Source of the DNA: an uncultured Lachnospiraceae bacterium | Lineage (GTDB): Bacteria > Bacillota > Clostridia > Lachnospirales > Lachnospiraceae | Assembly (NCBI GenBank): GCA_910579805.1 | Contig: CAJTWM010000004.1 | Coordinates: forward strand, 124,001 to 188,000 | DNA: 64,000 nt | Direction: 5' to 3' | Part shown: in pieces, positions 42,175 to 50,746 of the stretch | Layout: every line of letters begins with the position of its first letter | Numbering within the stretch: position 1 is the first letter of the stretch | Notes under the pieces: generated by a model | The model's input: the letters and a program-made list of their open reading frames with translations, nothing else | The model's database searches: none | What the model was told of the DNA's origin: nothing | Program-made: the position numbers and the translations under genes

Positions 42175-42573
42175 ATGAAAGAAAAAATATATCGCTTTAT
42201 GCAGGGAAGATACGGAAACGACGGTCTGAACCGTTTCCTGCTCCTTGTAGTTTTTCTGTGTTTTGTATTATCGTTAGTTAACGGTAGAGCGGGAATTTTT
42301 TATATATTGGGGATCGCCTGTCTGATTTATGCATATTTTAGAATGTTTTCAAGAAATATGTATAAGCGCAGGGCGGAAAATGCGGTGTACCTAAAATATG
42401 AATATAAAGTAAAGCAGTTTTGCGGAACTTTAAAGAAGGATAGGCAGCAGAGAAAAACCCATCATATTTACAGATGTCCATCCTGTAAGCAGAAAATAAG
42501 GATCCCACGGGGAAAAGGCCGGATAGAGATCCGCTGTCCTAAATGTAGTACAACTTTTATTAAGAAAAGTTAG
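42175..42573 (+). CDS. Membrane protein with C-terminal zinc ribbon
   Basis: A 132-residue protein. Two hydrophobic segments (about 21-38 and 42-60) are followed by a basic cytoplasmic region and a zinc ribbon 'YRCPSCKQKIRIP' with 'EIRCPKCSTTF' (four Cys, near 101-124). Such ribbons bind nucleic acid or protein. No function is known. The ATG at 42175 follows GAAAGGTG; a GTG three codons earlier is the alternative. It is 20 bases before the DUF5685 gene, forming a three-gene cluster with a J-domain protein. Confidence 0.75.
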   Translation: MKEKIYRFMQGRYGNDGLNRFLLLVVFLCFVLSLVNGRAGIFYILGIACLIYAYFRMFSRNMYKRRAENAVYLKYEYKVKQFCGTLKKDRQQRKTHHIYRCPSCKQKIRIPRGKGRIEIRCPKCSTTFIKKS

Positions 42574-42593
42574 AAGAGGAGAAGGACGTCTAT

Positions 42594-43424
42594 ATGTTTG
42601 GATATGTTACCGTGAATAAAGGAGATCTGACGTTCAATGAATTTGACGTATATCGTTCTTATTATTGCGGACTTTGCCGAAGCCTGTATGAACAATACGG
42701 TCTGGGAGGGCAGCTTACGCTTTCTTATGACATGACGTTTTTGGTTATGCTGTTTGACAGCTTGTATGAACCGGAAACTACAAAGGAACGGATAAAATGT
42801 ATAGTACATCCCTTTAAAAAACAACCGGCCAGACGAAATGAGTTTACGGATTACTGCGCAGATATGAATGTGTTGTTTACTTATTATAAATGCAGGGATG
42901 ACTGGCAGGACGAACGGAAAGCGGGCCGGATGGCGTTCGGGAAACTTTTGGAAAAGGGATATCGGAGAGTTTGCGCCAAATACGGAGAGAAAGCGAAGAA
43001 AATAGATCTGTGCCTGCGGGAACTTGCGGCGGAAGAAAAGAAGGGAAATCAGGATATCGATCTTATGTCGGGGATATTTGGGCGGATCATGGCCCAGATC
43101 ATGACGGTCAGAAAAGACGAATGGTATGACGATCTTTATGAGATGGGATATTTTCTAGGAAAATATATTTATCTTTTGGACGCATATGAAGATATAAAAG
43201 AGGATTTGAAAAAAGGCTTGTATAATCCGCTTTATAAGAAATATGAAGATCCTGATTTTGACGAAGAGATCAAGTCGATCCTAACGATCATGATGGCGGG
43301 CTGCTGTAAAGCGTTTGAAAAACTTCCTGTCATCGAGAATGTGGAAATTCTCAGGAACATTCTATATTCGGGCGTCTGGTATCGGTATGAAACAGTAAGA
43401 AAAAAAGAGGAAAAGCATGTATAA
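42594..43424 (+). CDS. DUF5685 family protein with isoprenoid-synthase-like Asp motifs
   Basis: A 276-residue, mostly helical protein of the DUF5685 family, uncharacterised. Two Asp-rich motifs stand out: 'CRDDWQDE' (residues 100-107) and 'LLDAYEDIKEDLKKGLYNP' (194-212). In squalene/phytoene synthases, paired DxxxD-type motifs bind magnesium and diphosphate; the second reads xRDVxEDxxxGR. The resemblance is by eye and needs structural checking. It also has early cysteines (CGLC at 25-28, C69, H72, C88, C100) that could bind metal. It overlaps the J-domain gene by eight bases. Confidence 0.7.
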   Translation: MFGYVTVNKGDLTFNEFDVYRSYYCGLCRSLYEQYGLGGQLTLSYDMTFLVMLFDSLYEPETTKERIKCIVHPFKKQPARRNEFTDYCADMNVLFTYYKCRDDWQDERKAGRMAFGKLLEKGYRRVCAKYGEKAKKIDLCLRELAAEEKKGNQDIDLMSGIFGRIMAQIMTVRKDEWYDDLYEMGYFLGKYIYLLDAYEDIKEDLKKGLYNPLYKKYEDPDFDEEIKSILTIMMAGCCKAFEKLPVIENVEILRNILYSGVWYRYETVRKKEEKHV

Positions 43425-44097
43425 TCCATATGAAGTTTTAGGCCTTTCCAGAAATGCTTCAGAAGAAGAAGTGAAAAAGGCGTATAAAAGTCTCAGCAGA
43501 AAGTACCATCCGGATGCAAATATTAATAATCCCCGCAAAGAAGAGGCGGAAGAGAAATTTAAGGAGATCCAGCAGGCATATCAGCAGATTATGAAGGAGC
43601 GGACGGAAGGGTATAGCTATGGAAACGGTTCTTTCTATGAGGGATCTCAAAGAGGCGGTGAGCGGAGGTATTACAACGGAGGATTCGGAGAGGACTCTTA
43701 CGGCGGAACCGGCTATGAGGAGGACGGCCATTTGCGTGCAGCCGGAAATTATATTAGAAACGGTTATTACCGTGAAGCAAGAAATGTATTGGATACAATG
43801 GCAAAGCAGGAACAAAATGCCCGGTGGTTCTATTATAGTGCGCTTGCCCATGCAGGTCTGGGGAATCAGGTGGCGGCATTAGAACATGCAAAACGGGCGG
43901 CTACATGGGAGCCGGGAAACCGTGAGTATGCTAATCTTTTATATCGGCTGGAAAACGGTGGATCCTGGTACAGTCAAAGGCAGTTTACTTACGGCCGGCC
44001 GGTCGTAATGGGAGACGACTGGTGCATGAAGATGTGTATAGCTAATTTGATCTGCAATGCCTGCGGCGGCGGATTTTGCTGCGGAAGGCCCTGTTAA
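43417..44097 (+). CDS. J-domain (DnaJ-like) protein with helical repeats and Cys-rich tail
   Basis: Residues 1-65 are a J domain with the HPD motif in 'SRKYHPDANI' (near 28-30), which stimulates a DnaK-type chaperone. A Gly/Tyr-rich linker (about 68-110) follows, then a TPR-like helical part (about 110-175; 'ALAHAGLGNQVAALEHAKRA'). The tail 'LICNACGGGFCCGRPC' has five Cys and may bind metal or be lipid-modified. The zinc-finger region of true DnaJ is absent. It overlaps the DUF5685 gene, so the two proteins probably work together. Confidence 0.85.
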   Translation: MYNPYEVLGLSRNASEEEVKKAYKSLSRKYHPDANINNPRKEEAEEKFKEIQQAYQQIMKERTEGYSYGNGSFYEGSQRGGERRYYNGGFGEDSYGGTGYEEDGHLRAAGNYIRNGYYREARNVLDTMAKQEQNARWFYYSALAHAGLGNQVAALEHAKRAATWEPGNREYANLLYRLENGGSWYSQRQFTYGRPVVMGDDWCMKMCIANLICNACGGGFCCGRPC

Positions 44098-44121
44098 GAG
44101 CCTTATACAGCAATGATCCGG

Positions 44122-45309
44122 TTACTCTAACTCGCCGGTTTTATATTTGGAAACGATCGTCTGTATACGCTCATTCGGATTGAGCAGATCGCTTATAGAA
44201 GAATCGTGATTTAAAGTGTCGATGATATAAGCGATATATTTGCTCATATCGCAGTTCACATACCATTCCCGCTCTAATAATTCGGGTGTCTGATAAATCA
44301 GATTGGTAGTGAGGACGCGGTCAATGAGTCCTTCTTCAAAAGCTTTGTCAAATTTCTCCAAACCGTTGGTGAACAGGCCGAAAGTAGCAAAAACAAATAT
44401 TTTATTTGCTTTTCTCTCTTTTAACGCTGCCGCCACTTCCAGTACGCTTTCTCCGGAAGAGATCATGTCGTCAATAATGATCATATCTTTACCTTCTACG
44501 CTTGTCCCTAAAAATTCATGAGCGACAATCGGGTTACGTCCGTTTACGATCTGGGTATAATCCCTTCTCTTATAGAACATACCCATATCAAGCCCGAGCA
44601 CGTTGGCAATATAGATTGCCCGGCTCATGCCGCCTTCATCGGGACTGATCACCATCATGTGTTCGGAATCGATCTGAAGGTCGTTTACGCTGCGTAACAG
44701 GCCTTTGACAAACTGATAAGCGGGCTGAACGGTTTCGAAACCATGCAGGGGGATCGCATTCTGCACCCTTGGGTCATGAGCGTCAAACGTAATGATATTA
44801 TCTACGCCCATGTTCACCAATTCCTGAAGGGCCAAAGCGCAGTCAAGCGATTCTCTGGTGGTTCTTTTATGCTGTCTGCTTTCATAGAGGAAAGGCATAA
44901 TAACGGTGATACGCCTTGCCTTACCGCCTACTGCCGCGATAATACGTTTTAGGTCCTGATAATGGTCGTCAGGAGACATATGGTTTTCGTGGCCGCACAA
45001 AGAATAGGTAAGACTGTAGTTAGCTACATCTACCAATAAATAGAGGTCGATACCGCGTACCGATTCCTGAATGACACCTTTCGCTTCGCCGGAACCAAAT
45101 CTGGGAACTTTTGCGTTTAAAATATAGGAATTCCGCTGATAACCGGAAAAAGCAAGACTGTCCTTGTGCTCGCTTTCACGTTCGGTCCTCCATTTTACCA
45201 GATAATAATCTACCTTTTCACCTAAAGCTTTACAACCTTCCAATGGAATCATCCCCAAGGAACCAACCGGTATGGTTTCTAAATTTCTTTTTTCTTCACG
45301 TTTCGGCAT
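44122..45309 (-). CDS. Divergent ribose-phosphate pyrophosphokinase (PRPP synthetase-like)
   Basis: A 395-residue protein of the PRPP synthetase/phosphoribosyltransferase fold. 'ITFDAHDPRVQNAIPLHGF' replaces the canonical DLHA..QIQGFF, 'VISPDEGGMSRAIYIANVLG' replaces SPDxGGxxRA, and the PRPP loop reads 'IIIDDMISSGESVLEVA'. It is about 80 residues longer than the usual enzyme at the N-terminus and in the flap region. It may be a second, atypical PRPP synthetase or a related enzyme. The ATG at 45309 has GGGAGGA six bases upstream; an ATG 11 codons earlier has none. It closes a minus-strand cluster with dnaC- and dnaD-like genes. Confidence 0.8.
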   Translation of the reverse strand: MPKREEKRNLETIPVGSLGMIPLEGCKALGEKVDYYLVKWRTERESEHKDSLAFSGYQRNSYILNAKVPRFGSGEAKGVIQESVRGIDLYLLVDVANYSLTYSLCGHENHMSPDDHYQDLKRIIAAVGGKARRITVIMPFLYESRQHKRTTRESLDCALALQELVNMGVDNIITFDAHDPRVQNAIPLHGFETVQPAYQFVKGLLRSVNDLQIDSEHMMVISPDEGGMSRAIYIANVLGLDMGMFYKRRDYTQIVNGRNPIVAHEFLGTSVEGKDMIIIDDMISSGESVLEVAAALKERKANKIFVFATFGLFTNGLEKFDKAFEEGLIDRVLTTNLIYQTPELLEREWYVNCDMSKYIAYIIDTLNHDSSISDLLNPNERIQTIVSKYKTGELE

Positions 45310-45341
45310 GAAAAAGTCCTCCCTCTTTATGTGGCTGCTCA

Positions 45342-46307
45342 TTATAAATGAAATTTATGCATTCTGATGTCCTGTCCGGACAATTTACAGACTTCATAAT
45401 TGCTGGTGATCCTCGAAAAAATACGATCCGAGTAGCGGTCGCGAAGCTCCCCTAAGGACAGATTCGTGGAAATGATCGTTGACCTCTTGCGAATATGCCT
45501 TTCGTTTAAGCAGGAAAACAGTTCCGAGGTAACAAAGCTGTTTGTAATCTCCGTTCCGAGATCGTCAATGATCACCAAATCACAATTATATAAGTCTTCA
45601 AAAGCATTGTAAAGGTTTTCTTTATTTTTATGATCAAAGGAATATCTGGAAAGAAATTCAAACAGCCCGATAGCGCTGAAATAGATCACGGAATGTCCCG
45701 CTTCAATCAGCTCTTTGGCAACGCAGCAGGACAAAAAAGATTTGCCGCAGCCTACGGTGCCGTAAAAGAAAAGGTTAGCGTATTTTTGGTCAAATTCATT
45801 GATAAAGGACCGGCAGATACTCACGGCGCGCTCAAATGCGGCTAAATCCTCTCCGGAATAATATTCATAAGAAAGGCGGGAAAAATTTTCGGTTTCCAGC
45901 AACTTATGTATATTGGACTGTTCATAAAGGAGAGAAATCATCTGCTGTTTAAAACAACGGCACTTTTCACCGTTTTTATAACCGGTATCTTTACAGTCGG
46001 GACAATCATAAACAGGCTCCAGATAGTCGGCGGGAAACCCGGCGGAAATCAAAAGCCGTTTTTTTCTTTCGGACAGATCTTGAAGCGCCGCCTTTAAGCC
46101 GGAGAGCGCGTCGTCGTCGCCGGAAAGCATCCGTTTACCGTACTCTACGGAAATGGAGGAAACGGAAAGGTCCAAATCTTTATAACCGTCCACCTGCTCG
46201 TATACCTGCTCGGTATGCAGGGAGAGCAGACGGCGGTTTTTAGTCCGGCGGTCTTCATAATTGCGTATAATAGCTTCATATTGAGCATTAGTCAGCGGCA
46301 AATTCAT
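45342..46307 (-). CDS. DnaC/DnaI-like helicase loader ATPase
   Basis: A 321-residue AAA+ protein. The N-terminal region has a zinc-binding motif 'CPDCKDTG' with 'GEKCRC' (near 107-122). The ATPase core shows Walker A 'GTVGCGKSFLS' (near 187-197), Walker B 'LVIIDDLGTE' (near 250) and sensor-like 'TIISTNLSLGELRDRYSDR'. It probably loads the replicative helicase, with the adjacent DnaD-like protein. It starts 32 bases after that gene ends. Confidence 0.88.
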   Translation of the reverse strand: MNLPLTNAQYEAIIRNYEDRRTKNRRLLSLHTEQVYEQVDGYKDLDLSVSSISVEYGKRMLSGDDDALSGLKAALQDLSERKKRLLISAGFPADYLEPVYDCPDCKDTGYKNGEKCRCFKQQMISLLYEQSNIHKLLETENFSRLSYEYYSGEDLAAFERAVSICRSFINEFDQKYANLFFYGTVGCGKSFLSCCVAKELIEAGHSVIYFSAIGLFEFLSRYSFDHKNKENLYNAFEDLYNCDLVIIDDLGTEITNSFVTSELFSCLNERHIRKRSTIISTNLSLGELRDRYSDRIFSRITSNYEVCKLSGQDIRMHKFHL

Positions 46308-46339
46308 TTCCTCCTAAAATAATAACTGTTTCGTCAAAT

Positions 46340-47443
46340 TTATTTGCTTAGGATAGCGCGTTCGATTTCGTCGAAATCATAGTCATGCTGTTTAAACTGG
46401 TTAAACTTATTGTTGGACGGCTGCTTTGCAAAAACGGCCGTATTTTTTTTCTTCTGATAGAGGCTGTCCATCTTCTGAATATCCGTTTTATGGCGTACAT
46501 TGGCGTTTTTCCAATTAGAAAGGATCTTGTCCGCATATTCGAAACGGTGATTTTCCGTTGCAAGCACCGTTCTCTCACAGGCTTCAAAAATAACATCTGT
46601 TTCGAAACCATATTCCGTCGTCCAGCGGGTAATGAACTCCACTTCTTTCGGAGTCGGCATATTGGGTTTCCCGAGGGCGTTCATGATGGAGTAGATGGTC
46701 TTATCATACTTATGGGCAAATTTTTCCGCCTGCTGCGGCGTCGTAACGCCGTTTTCCGCCCAGTTCAGCGCAACTTTTTCTATATAACGGAAATCCCTTT
46801 TACCCCGGTCTACGCAGTACTGTATCAGATAATCTATCAGGTCGTCTGAAAAATGAAGTCCTTCGGACAAAAATAGGATCGTATTCATATCGGAAGAACT
46901 TAAAGGTTTTTGTAAATACTGTTCGGTAACAAAGAAAAGCTGGCATGTAGAATCTTTGCTGCGGAAAGCTTTTACTTCATCAAGGCTGTAATCGTGCCTT
47001 GCTGCGGAACCCGAAGGAACTGTTCCGTTTTTTCCGGATGTATTTATGTATGCGCTTTCAGCCTGTCCGAAGCCCGGATCGACGGATATTGGCTTGGGCA
47101 TCATGGCGACGACAGGCGCAAGAGGAACGATATCCTCCGTCTGCGTATCCTCCGGCTCTTCGAGGTGGATGCCCACAATATTTTTCTGATCGTCATATTC
47201 CAAGGAAAGCAAATGGCGTTTTTCCCAATAGGCGAGGGCTTTGGTAATATCCTTCTCCGTATGGTTGAACATATCGGCCATATCCGAGATGCTGGTAGTT
47301 TTATTGGAACTTATGATACGCAATAAGTATAAATAGACCTTTAACTGTGCGTCGTTTGCATCTTTCATATACTCGTCGATAAAAAGATTGGATATTACGG
47401 TTGAATCCATATAATTATTTTTATATATCGTTAACTGACCCAT
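46340..47443 (-). CDS. DnaD/DnaB-domain replication protein
   Basis: A 367-residue protein. The N-terminal winged helix (about 15-90; 'ISDMADMFNHTEKDITKALAY') is the DnaD DDBH1 type. The DDBH2 domains contain 'FLSEGLHFSDDLIDYLIQYC' and 'IEKVALNWAENGV', then a second repeat ending in 'ADKILSNWKN' (near 305). DnaD-like proteins work with the DnaC/DnaI loader in replication restart and initiation. The gene lies directly downstream of a DnaA-box cluster and a candidate promoter, suggesting control by DnaA. Confidence 0.88.
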   Translation of the reverse strand: MGQLTIYKNNYMDSTVISNLFIDEYMKDANDAQLKVYLYLLRIISSNKTTSISDMADMFNHTEKDITKALAYWEKRHLLSLEYDDQKNIVGIHLEEPEDTQTEDIVPLAPVVAMMPKPISVDPGFGQAESAYINTSGKNGTVPSGSAARHDYSLDEVKAFRSKDSTCQLFFVTEQYLQKPLSSSDMNTILFLSEGLHFSDDLIDYLIQYCVDRGKRDFRYIEKVALNWAENGVTTPQQAEKFAHKYDKTIYSIMNALGKPNMPTPKEVEFITRWTTEYGFETDVIFEACERTVLATENHRFEYADKILSNWKNANVRHKTDIQKMDSLYQKKKNTAVFAKQPSNNKFNQFKQHDYDFDEIERAILSK

Positions 47444-47491
47444 GAGAAATCACCTTACTTATTATTTTTCAAAGCTCTTAAAGCAATTGCA

Positions 47492-47500
47492 TTATAGCAC
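47492..47500 (-). promoter_or_regulatory. Candidate extended -10 promoter of the dnaD-dnaC-prs cluster
   Basis: On the minus strand TGC precedes TATAAT (47497-47492), an extended -10. No good -35 is visible. It lies about 50 bases upstream of the dnaD-like start. Confidence 0.5.
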
Positions 47501-47566
47501 ACGGATCCCAAAAAGAAAATAGAAAATTTCTTGGAAAACCTTGAAAATACAAGGGTTTCAAGCCAC

Positions 47567-47737
47567 TGTGGATAATGTGGAAAGTGTGGATTATATGAAA
47601 ATCGCGGTATATAAATTCCGTCGTGCGCCTGATAATTGGGAAGTAACTTAAGGAAAGGCTATCCACAATATGAAGGATGTCTATCCACAAAAAAGCAGCC
47701 CGAAAGTAAGCCGCTTTTTGTGGATAATGTGGACAAT
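47567..47737. promoter_or_regulatory. Cluster of six DnaA-box-like sites
   Basis: Two perfect TTATCCACA boxes lie on the minus strand (TGTGGATAA at 47567-47575 and 47719-47727). Four sites have one mismatch: TGTGGATTA 47585-47593, CTATCCACA 47659-47667, CTATCCACA 47681-47689 and TGTGGACAA 47729-47737. They are in the 293-base gap between murC and the dnaD-like gene. A second replication origin is unlikely since no dnaA/dnaN genes are here. DnaA-mediated control or titration is more plausible. Confidence 0.7.
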
Positions 47738-49116
47738 TATTTTTTTAAGAGGTTTTCACCGATTTTAAGCACGTCTCCCGCTCCCATAGTTATCAACAGG
47801 TCGCCGTTGATACAATTTTTTAATAAAAAATTTTCAGTCTCTTCAAAAGACGGAAAATAAAAGCATTCGTGTCCCAGCGACTCAACGGCTTCTTTCAGGT
47901 TCAAGGAGCTGATGCCAAGGGTATCCGTTTCCCTTGCGGCATAAATGTCCGTAAGGACGATATGGTCGGCAAGGCTTAAAGCGGAGGCAAATTCGTTCAT
48001 AAAGGATTTAGTGCGTGTATAAGTATGAGGCTGGAATACACACCAAACGGATCTATGGGGATAATTTTGCGCTGCGGACAAAGTTGCAGTAATTTCTGTG
48101 GGATGATGCGCATAATCATCTATTATAGTAACGCCGTTTAAAGTTCCTTTATACTCAAAGCGTCTGTCGGTTCCGGAAAAATTTTTAAGCGCCTGAAAAA
48201 CATTTTCATATTCCAAAGAAAAAAGATCGGCCAGAACGAGAGCGGCCATGGCGTTGGATATATTATGTTTTCCGGGAACGGCAAGGGAGAAACGTCTGTC
48301 GGGTTTCCCGTCATGCTTAAAGGTAAAAGAAGGATGCGCCAACTCGTCATAGCATATATCATTGGCATAGTAATCACAGCCGGAAGAAAAACCATAAGTA
48401 AGGACCCGGCAGGAAAGTCCTTCCGTGATCTCATTCCTATGTTCGATTTCGCCGTTGATAATGAGAACGCCGTCTTTAGGCAGCAGCGCGGCAAAAGAAT
48501 GAAAAGAGTTCCGGATCGCATGGATATCCTTGAAATAATCCAAATGGTCTTCTTCTATATTGAGAATGATACCGATTTTAGGAAAAAAGCTTAAAAAGCT
48601 GTCCGTATATTCGCAGGCTTCCGTAACAAAATAGCCTGAGTTCCCTATCCGGGTGTTACCCCGGATGGACTTTAAGATCCCGCCAATGGATAAAGTCGGG
48701 TCGGTGTCGGAATGTAGCAGAATTTCGGAGATCATGGAAGTCGTGGTAGTTTTTCCGTGGGTTCCGCTTACCGCTACGGGCGTTTCATAATTTTTCATGA
48801 TCTGTCCTAAAAGCTGCGCCCGGGAAAGCCCGGGAATACCCAGCCGGTTCATGGCGATATATTCAGGGTTATCCGGATGGATGGCGCTGGTGTATACGAT
48901 AAGGTCGATATCCGTGGTAATGTTTTCTGCTTTTTGCCCTAAAAAAATGCGGGCGCCTTTTCGCTCTAAAGCGTCCGTTAGAGCGGATTTTTGGGAATCT
49001 GAACCGGAAACCCTGAAATTTTTAGTAAGCAGTATTTCGGCAAGACCGCTCATGCTGATCCCTCCGATACCGATAAAGTGGACATGGATTGGATGATTGA
49101 AATCTATCTGATACAT
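47737..49116 (-). CDS. murC: UDP-N-acetylmuramate--L-alanine ligase
   Basis: It adds L-alanine to UDP-MurNAc in the cytoplasm, the first peptide step of peptidoglycan synthesis. 'FIGIGGISMSGLAEILL' (residues 14-30) is the N-terminal nucleotide site, 'VSGTHGKTTTTSMISEILL' the ATP P-loop (near 115-133), 'EACEYTDSFLSF' and 'DDYAHHPTEITATL' later Mur ligase motifs. At 459 residues it is complete. Its stop codon overlaps the last DnaA-box-like site. Confidence 0.95.
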   Translation of the reverse strand: MYQIDFNHPIHVHFIGIGGISMSGLAEILLTKNFRVSGSDSQKSALTDALERKGARIFLGQKAENITTDIDLIVYTSAIHPDNPEYIAMNRLGIPGLSRAQLLGQIMKNYETPVAVSGTHGKTTTTSMISEILLHSDTDPTLSIGGILKSIRGNTRIGNSGYFVTEACEYTDSFLSFFPKIGIILNIEEDHLDYFKDIHAIRNSFHSFAALLPKDGVLIINGEIEHRNEITEGLSCRVLTYGFSSGCDYYANDICYDELAHPSFTFKHDGKPDRRFSLAVPGKHNISNAMAALVLADLFSLEYENVFQALKNFSGTDRRFEYKGTLNGVTIIDDYAHHPTEITATLSAAQNYPHRSVWCVFQPHTYTRTKSFMNEFASALSLADHIVLTDIYAARETDTLGISSLNLKEAVESLGHECFYFPSFEETENFLLKNCINGDLLITMGAGDVLKIGENLLKK

Positions 49117-49471
49117 TTTTGAACCTGCCTTTTCTAAAATTAATCCTTCCCATGTATTATACGCATTTCATTTATAAAAAACAAACAAGAAATAAAATTA
49201 TTCGATTGGAGAAAGCTATGACTAAAAATCAAGTGATGAAATTGACGAATTATGATAAATAAATTTGTTGATTTTGTTGGTTTGAAAGTGCAATATTACA
49301 AATTTTATATTTAATGGTAAAAAAATCTATAAATGACAAGGAAAATATACACAAAAAAACAAAAATAATTTGAAAATTTTTGTTATAAATATTCACTTTC
49401 TGTGTATGATGTGTTATACTGGATGTACACAAATCCCATTTTGTGTAAGTAGACTAGGATGAGGTGATGAC
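49117..49471. other. AT-rich divergent region between murC and glgC
   Basis: This 355-base gap is very AT-rich. It contains the glgC promoter and inverted repeat described separately, and a 14-codon frame at 49218-49262 ('MTKNQVMKLTNYDK') preceded by TTGGAG. That frame may be accidental. No other structure is recognised. Confidence 0.5.
49392..49446 (+). promoter_or_regulatory. glgC promoter with inverted repeat at the start site
   Basis: TTCACT (49392-49397) and TATACT (49415-49420) have a 17-base spacer. ACACAAA (49427-49433) mirrors TTTGTGT (49440-49446) across the expected transcription start, as an operator or a short 5' hairpin would. Confidence 0.65.
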
Positions 49472-50746
49472 ATGATTAAAAAAGAAATGATTGCCATGTT
49501 ACTAGCCGGGGGACAGGGAAGCCGTTTGGGGGTATTAACTTCTAAGGTTGCAAAACCGGCAGTTTCATTTGGCGGAAAGTACAGGATTATTGATTTCCCA
49601 TTAAGCAACTGTATTAACTCCGGAGTAGATACAGTCGGAGTATTGACACAATATCAGCCGCTGCGTCTCAATACGCATATCGGAATTGGTATTCCATGGG
49701 ATTTAGACCGTAATATCGGCGGTGTTACTGTATTGCCACCATATGAAAAAAACAGCGGAAGCGAATGGTATACAGGAACAGCCAATGCCATTTATCAGAA
49801 TTTGGCGTATATGGAGAGTTATAATCCCGAATATGTATTGATTCTTTCCGGAGATCATATTTATAAGATGGATTATGAAGTGATGCTGGACTTCCACAAA
49901 GCGAACAACTCGGACGTAACGATCGCAGTAATGCCCGTACCGATGGAAGAGGCGAGCCGTTTCGGCGTAGTGATCGCGGACGAGAACAAGAAAATAACGG
50001 AATTTGAAGAAAAACCGGAGCATCCGAGGAGCAATCTCGCTTCTATGGGAATTTATATCTTCACATGGAAGGTGCTCAGAGAGGCATTACTTACGCTGAA
50101 AGATCAGGGGAATCTCGATTTTGGCAAGCATGTGATCCCGTATTGCCATGAAAGCGGCAAACCGATCTATGCATATGAGTTTAATGGTTACTGGAAAGAC
50201 GTAGGAACGCTGAGTTCTTACTGGGAAGCAAATATGGAACTGATCGATCTGGTTCCCGAATTTAATTTGTATGAAGAATATTGGAAGATTTATACAAAGA
50301 GTGAAATTCTGCCGCCGCAGTATATTTCCAGCGACAGCATGGTGGAAAGAAGCATTATCGGGGAAGGCACCGAGATCTACGGAAAAGTATACAATTCCGT
50401 GATTGGCTGCGGCGTTGTGATAGGAAAAGATACGGTAGTCAGAGATTCGATCATCATGAATTATACACAGATCAATGCGGGCTGCCGAATAGATAAAGCA
50501 ATTATAGCAGAAAATGTAAAGATTGGGGATAACGTCGTATTAGGAGAGGGCGAAGAAGCGGCGAATGAGAAAGCGCCTCATATTTATACGGACGGTATTG
50601 TGACAGTAGGGGAGAAAAGCGAGATTCCATCCAATGTTAAGATCGGAAAGAACGTAGTGATTTCCGGTTGTACAAAAGCAGAGGATTATCCCGGTTCTTA
50701 TCTCAATAGTGGAAAAGCATTAATTAAGGCAGGTGACGAGGTATGA
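49472..50746 (+). CDS. glgC: Glucose-1-phosphate adenylyltransferase, catalytic subunit
   Basis: It makes ADP-glucose for glycogen. 'MLLAGGQGSRLGVLTSKVAK' (residues 9-28) binds ATP, 'FPLSNCINSG' and 'GTANAIYQNL' are conserved, and 'EFEEKPEHPRSNLASMGIYI' holds substrate contacts. The C-terminal left-handed beta-helix is present. 424 residues is normal. The stop overlaps the glgD start by four bases (ATGA), so the pair is probably made in fixed ratio. Confidence 0.95.
   Translation: MIKKEMIAMLLAGGQGSRLGVLTSKVAKPAVSFGGKYRIIDFPLSNCINSGVDTVGVLTQYQPLRLNTHIGIGIPWDLDRNIGGVTVLPPYEKNSGSEWYTGTANAIYQNLAYMESYNPEYVLILSGDHIYKMDYEVMLDFHKANNSDVTIAVMPVPMEEASRFGVVIADENKKITEFEEKPEHPRSNLASMGIYIFTWKVLREALLTLKDQGNLDFGKHVIPYCHESGKPIYAYEFNGYWKDVGTLSSYWEANMELIDLVPEFNLYEEYWKIYTKSEILPPQYISSDSMVERSIIGEGTEIYGKVYNSVIGCGVVIGKDTVVRDSIIMNYTQINAGCRIDKAIIAENVKIGDNVVLGEGEEAANEKAPHIYTDGIVTVGEKSEIPSNVKIGKNVVISGCTKAEDYPGSYLNSGKALIKAGDEV

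Noticed and set aside
47444..47736. Chromosomal origin of replication
   Set aside because: DnaA boxes are present but dnaA, dnaN and a clear AT-rich unwinding repeat beside them are not seen; regulation is the simpler reading.
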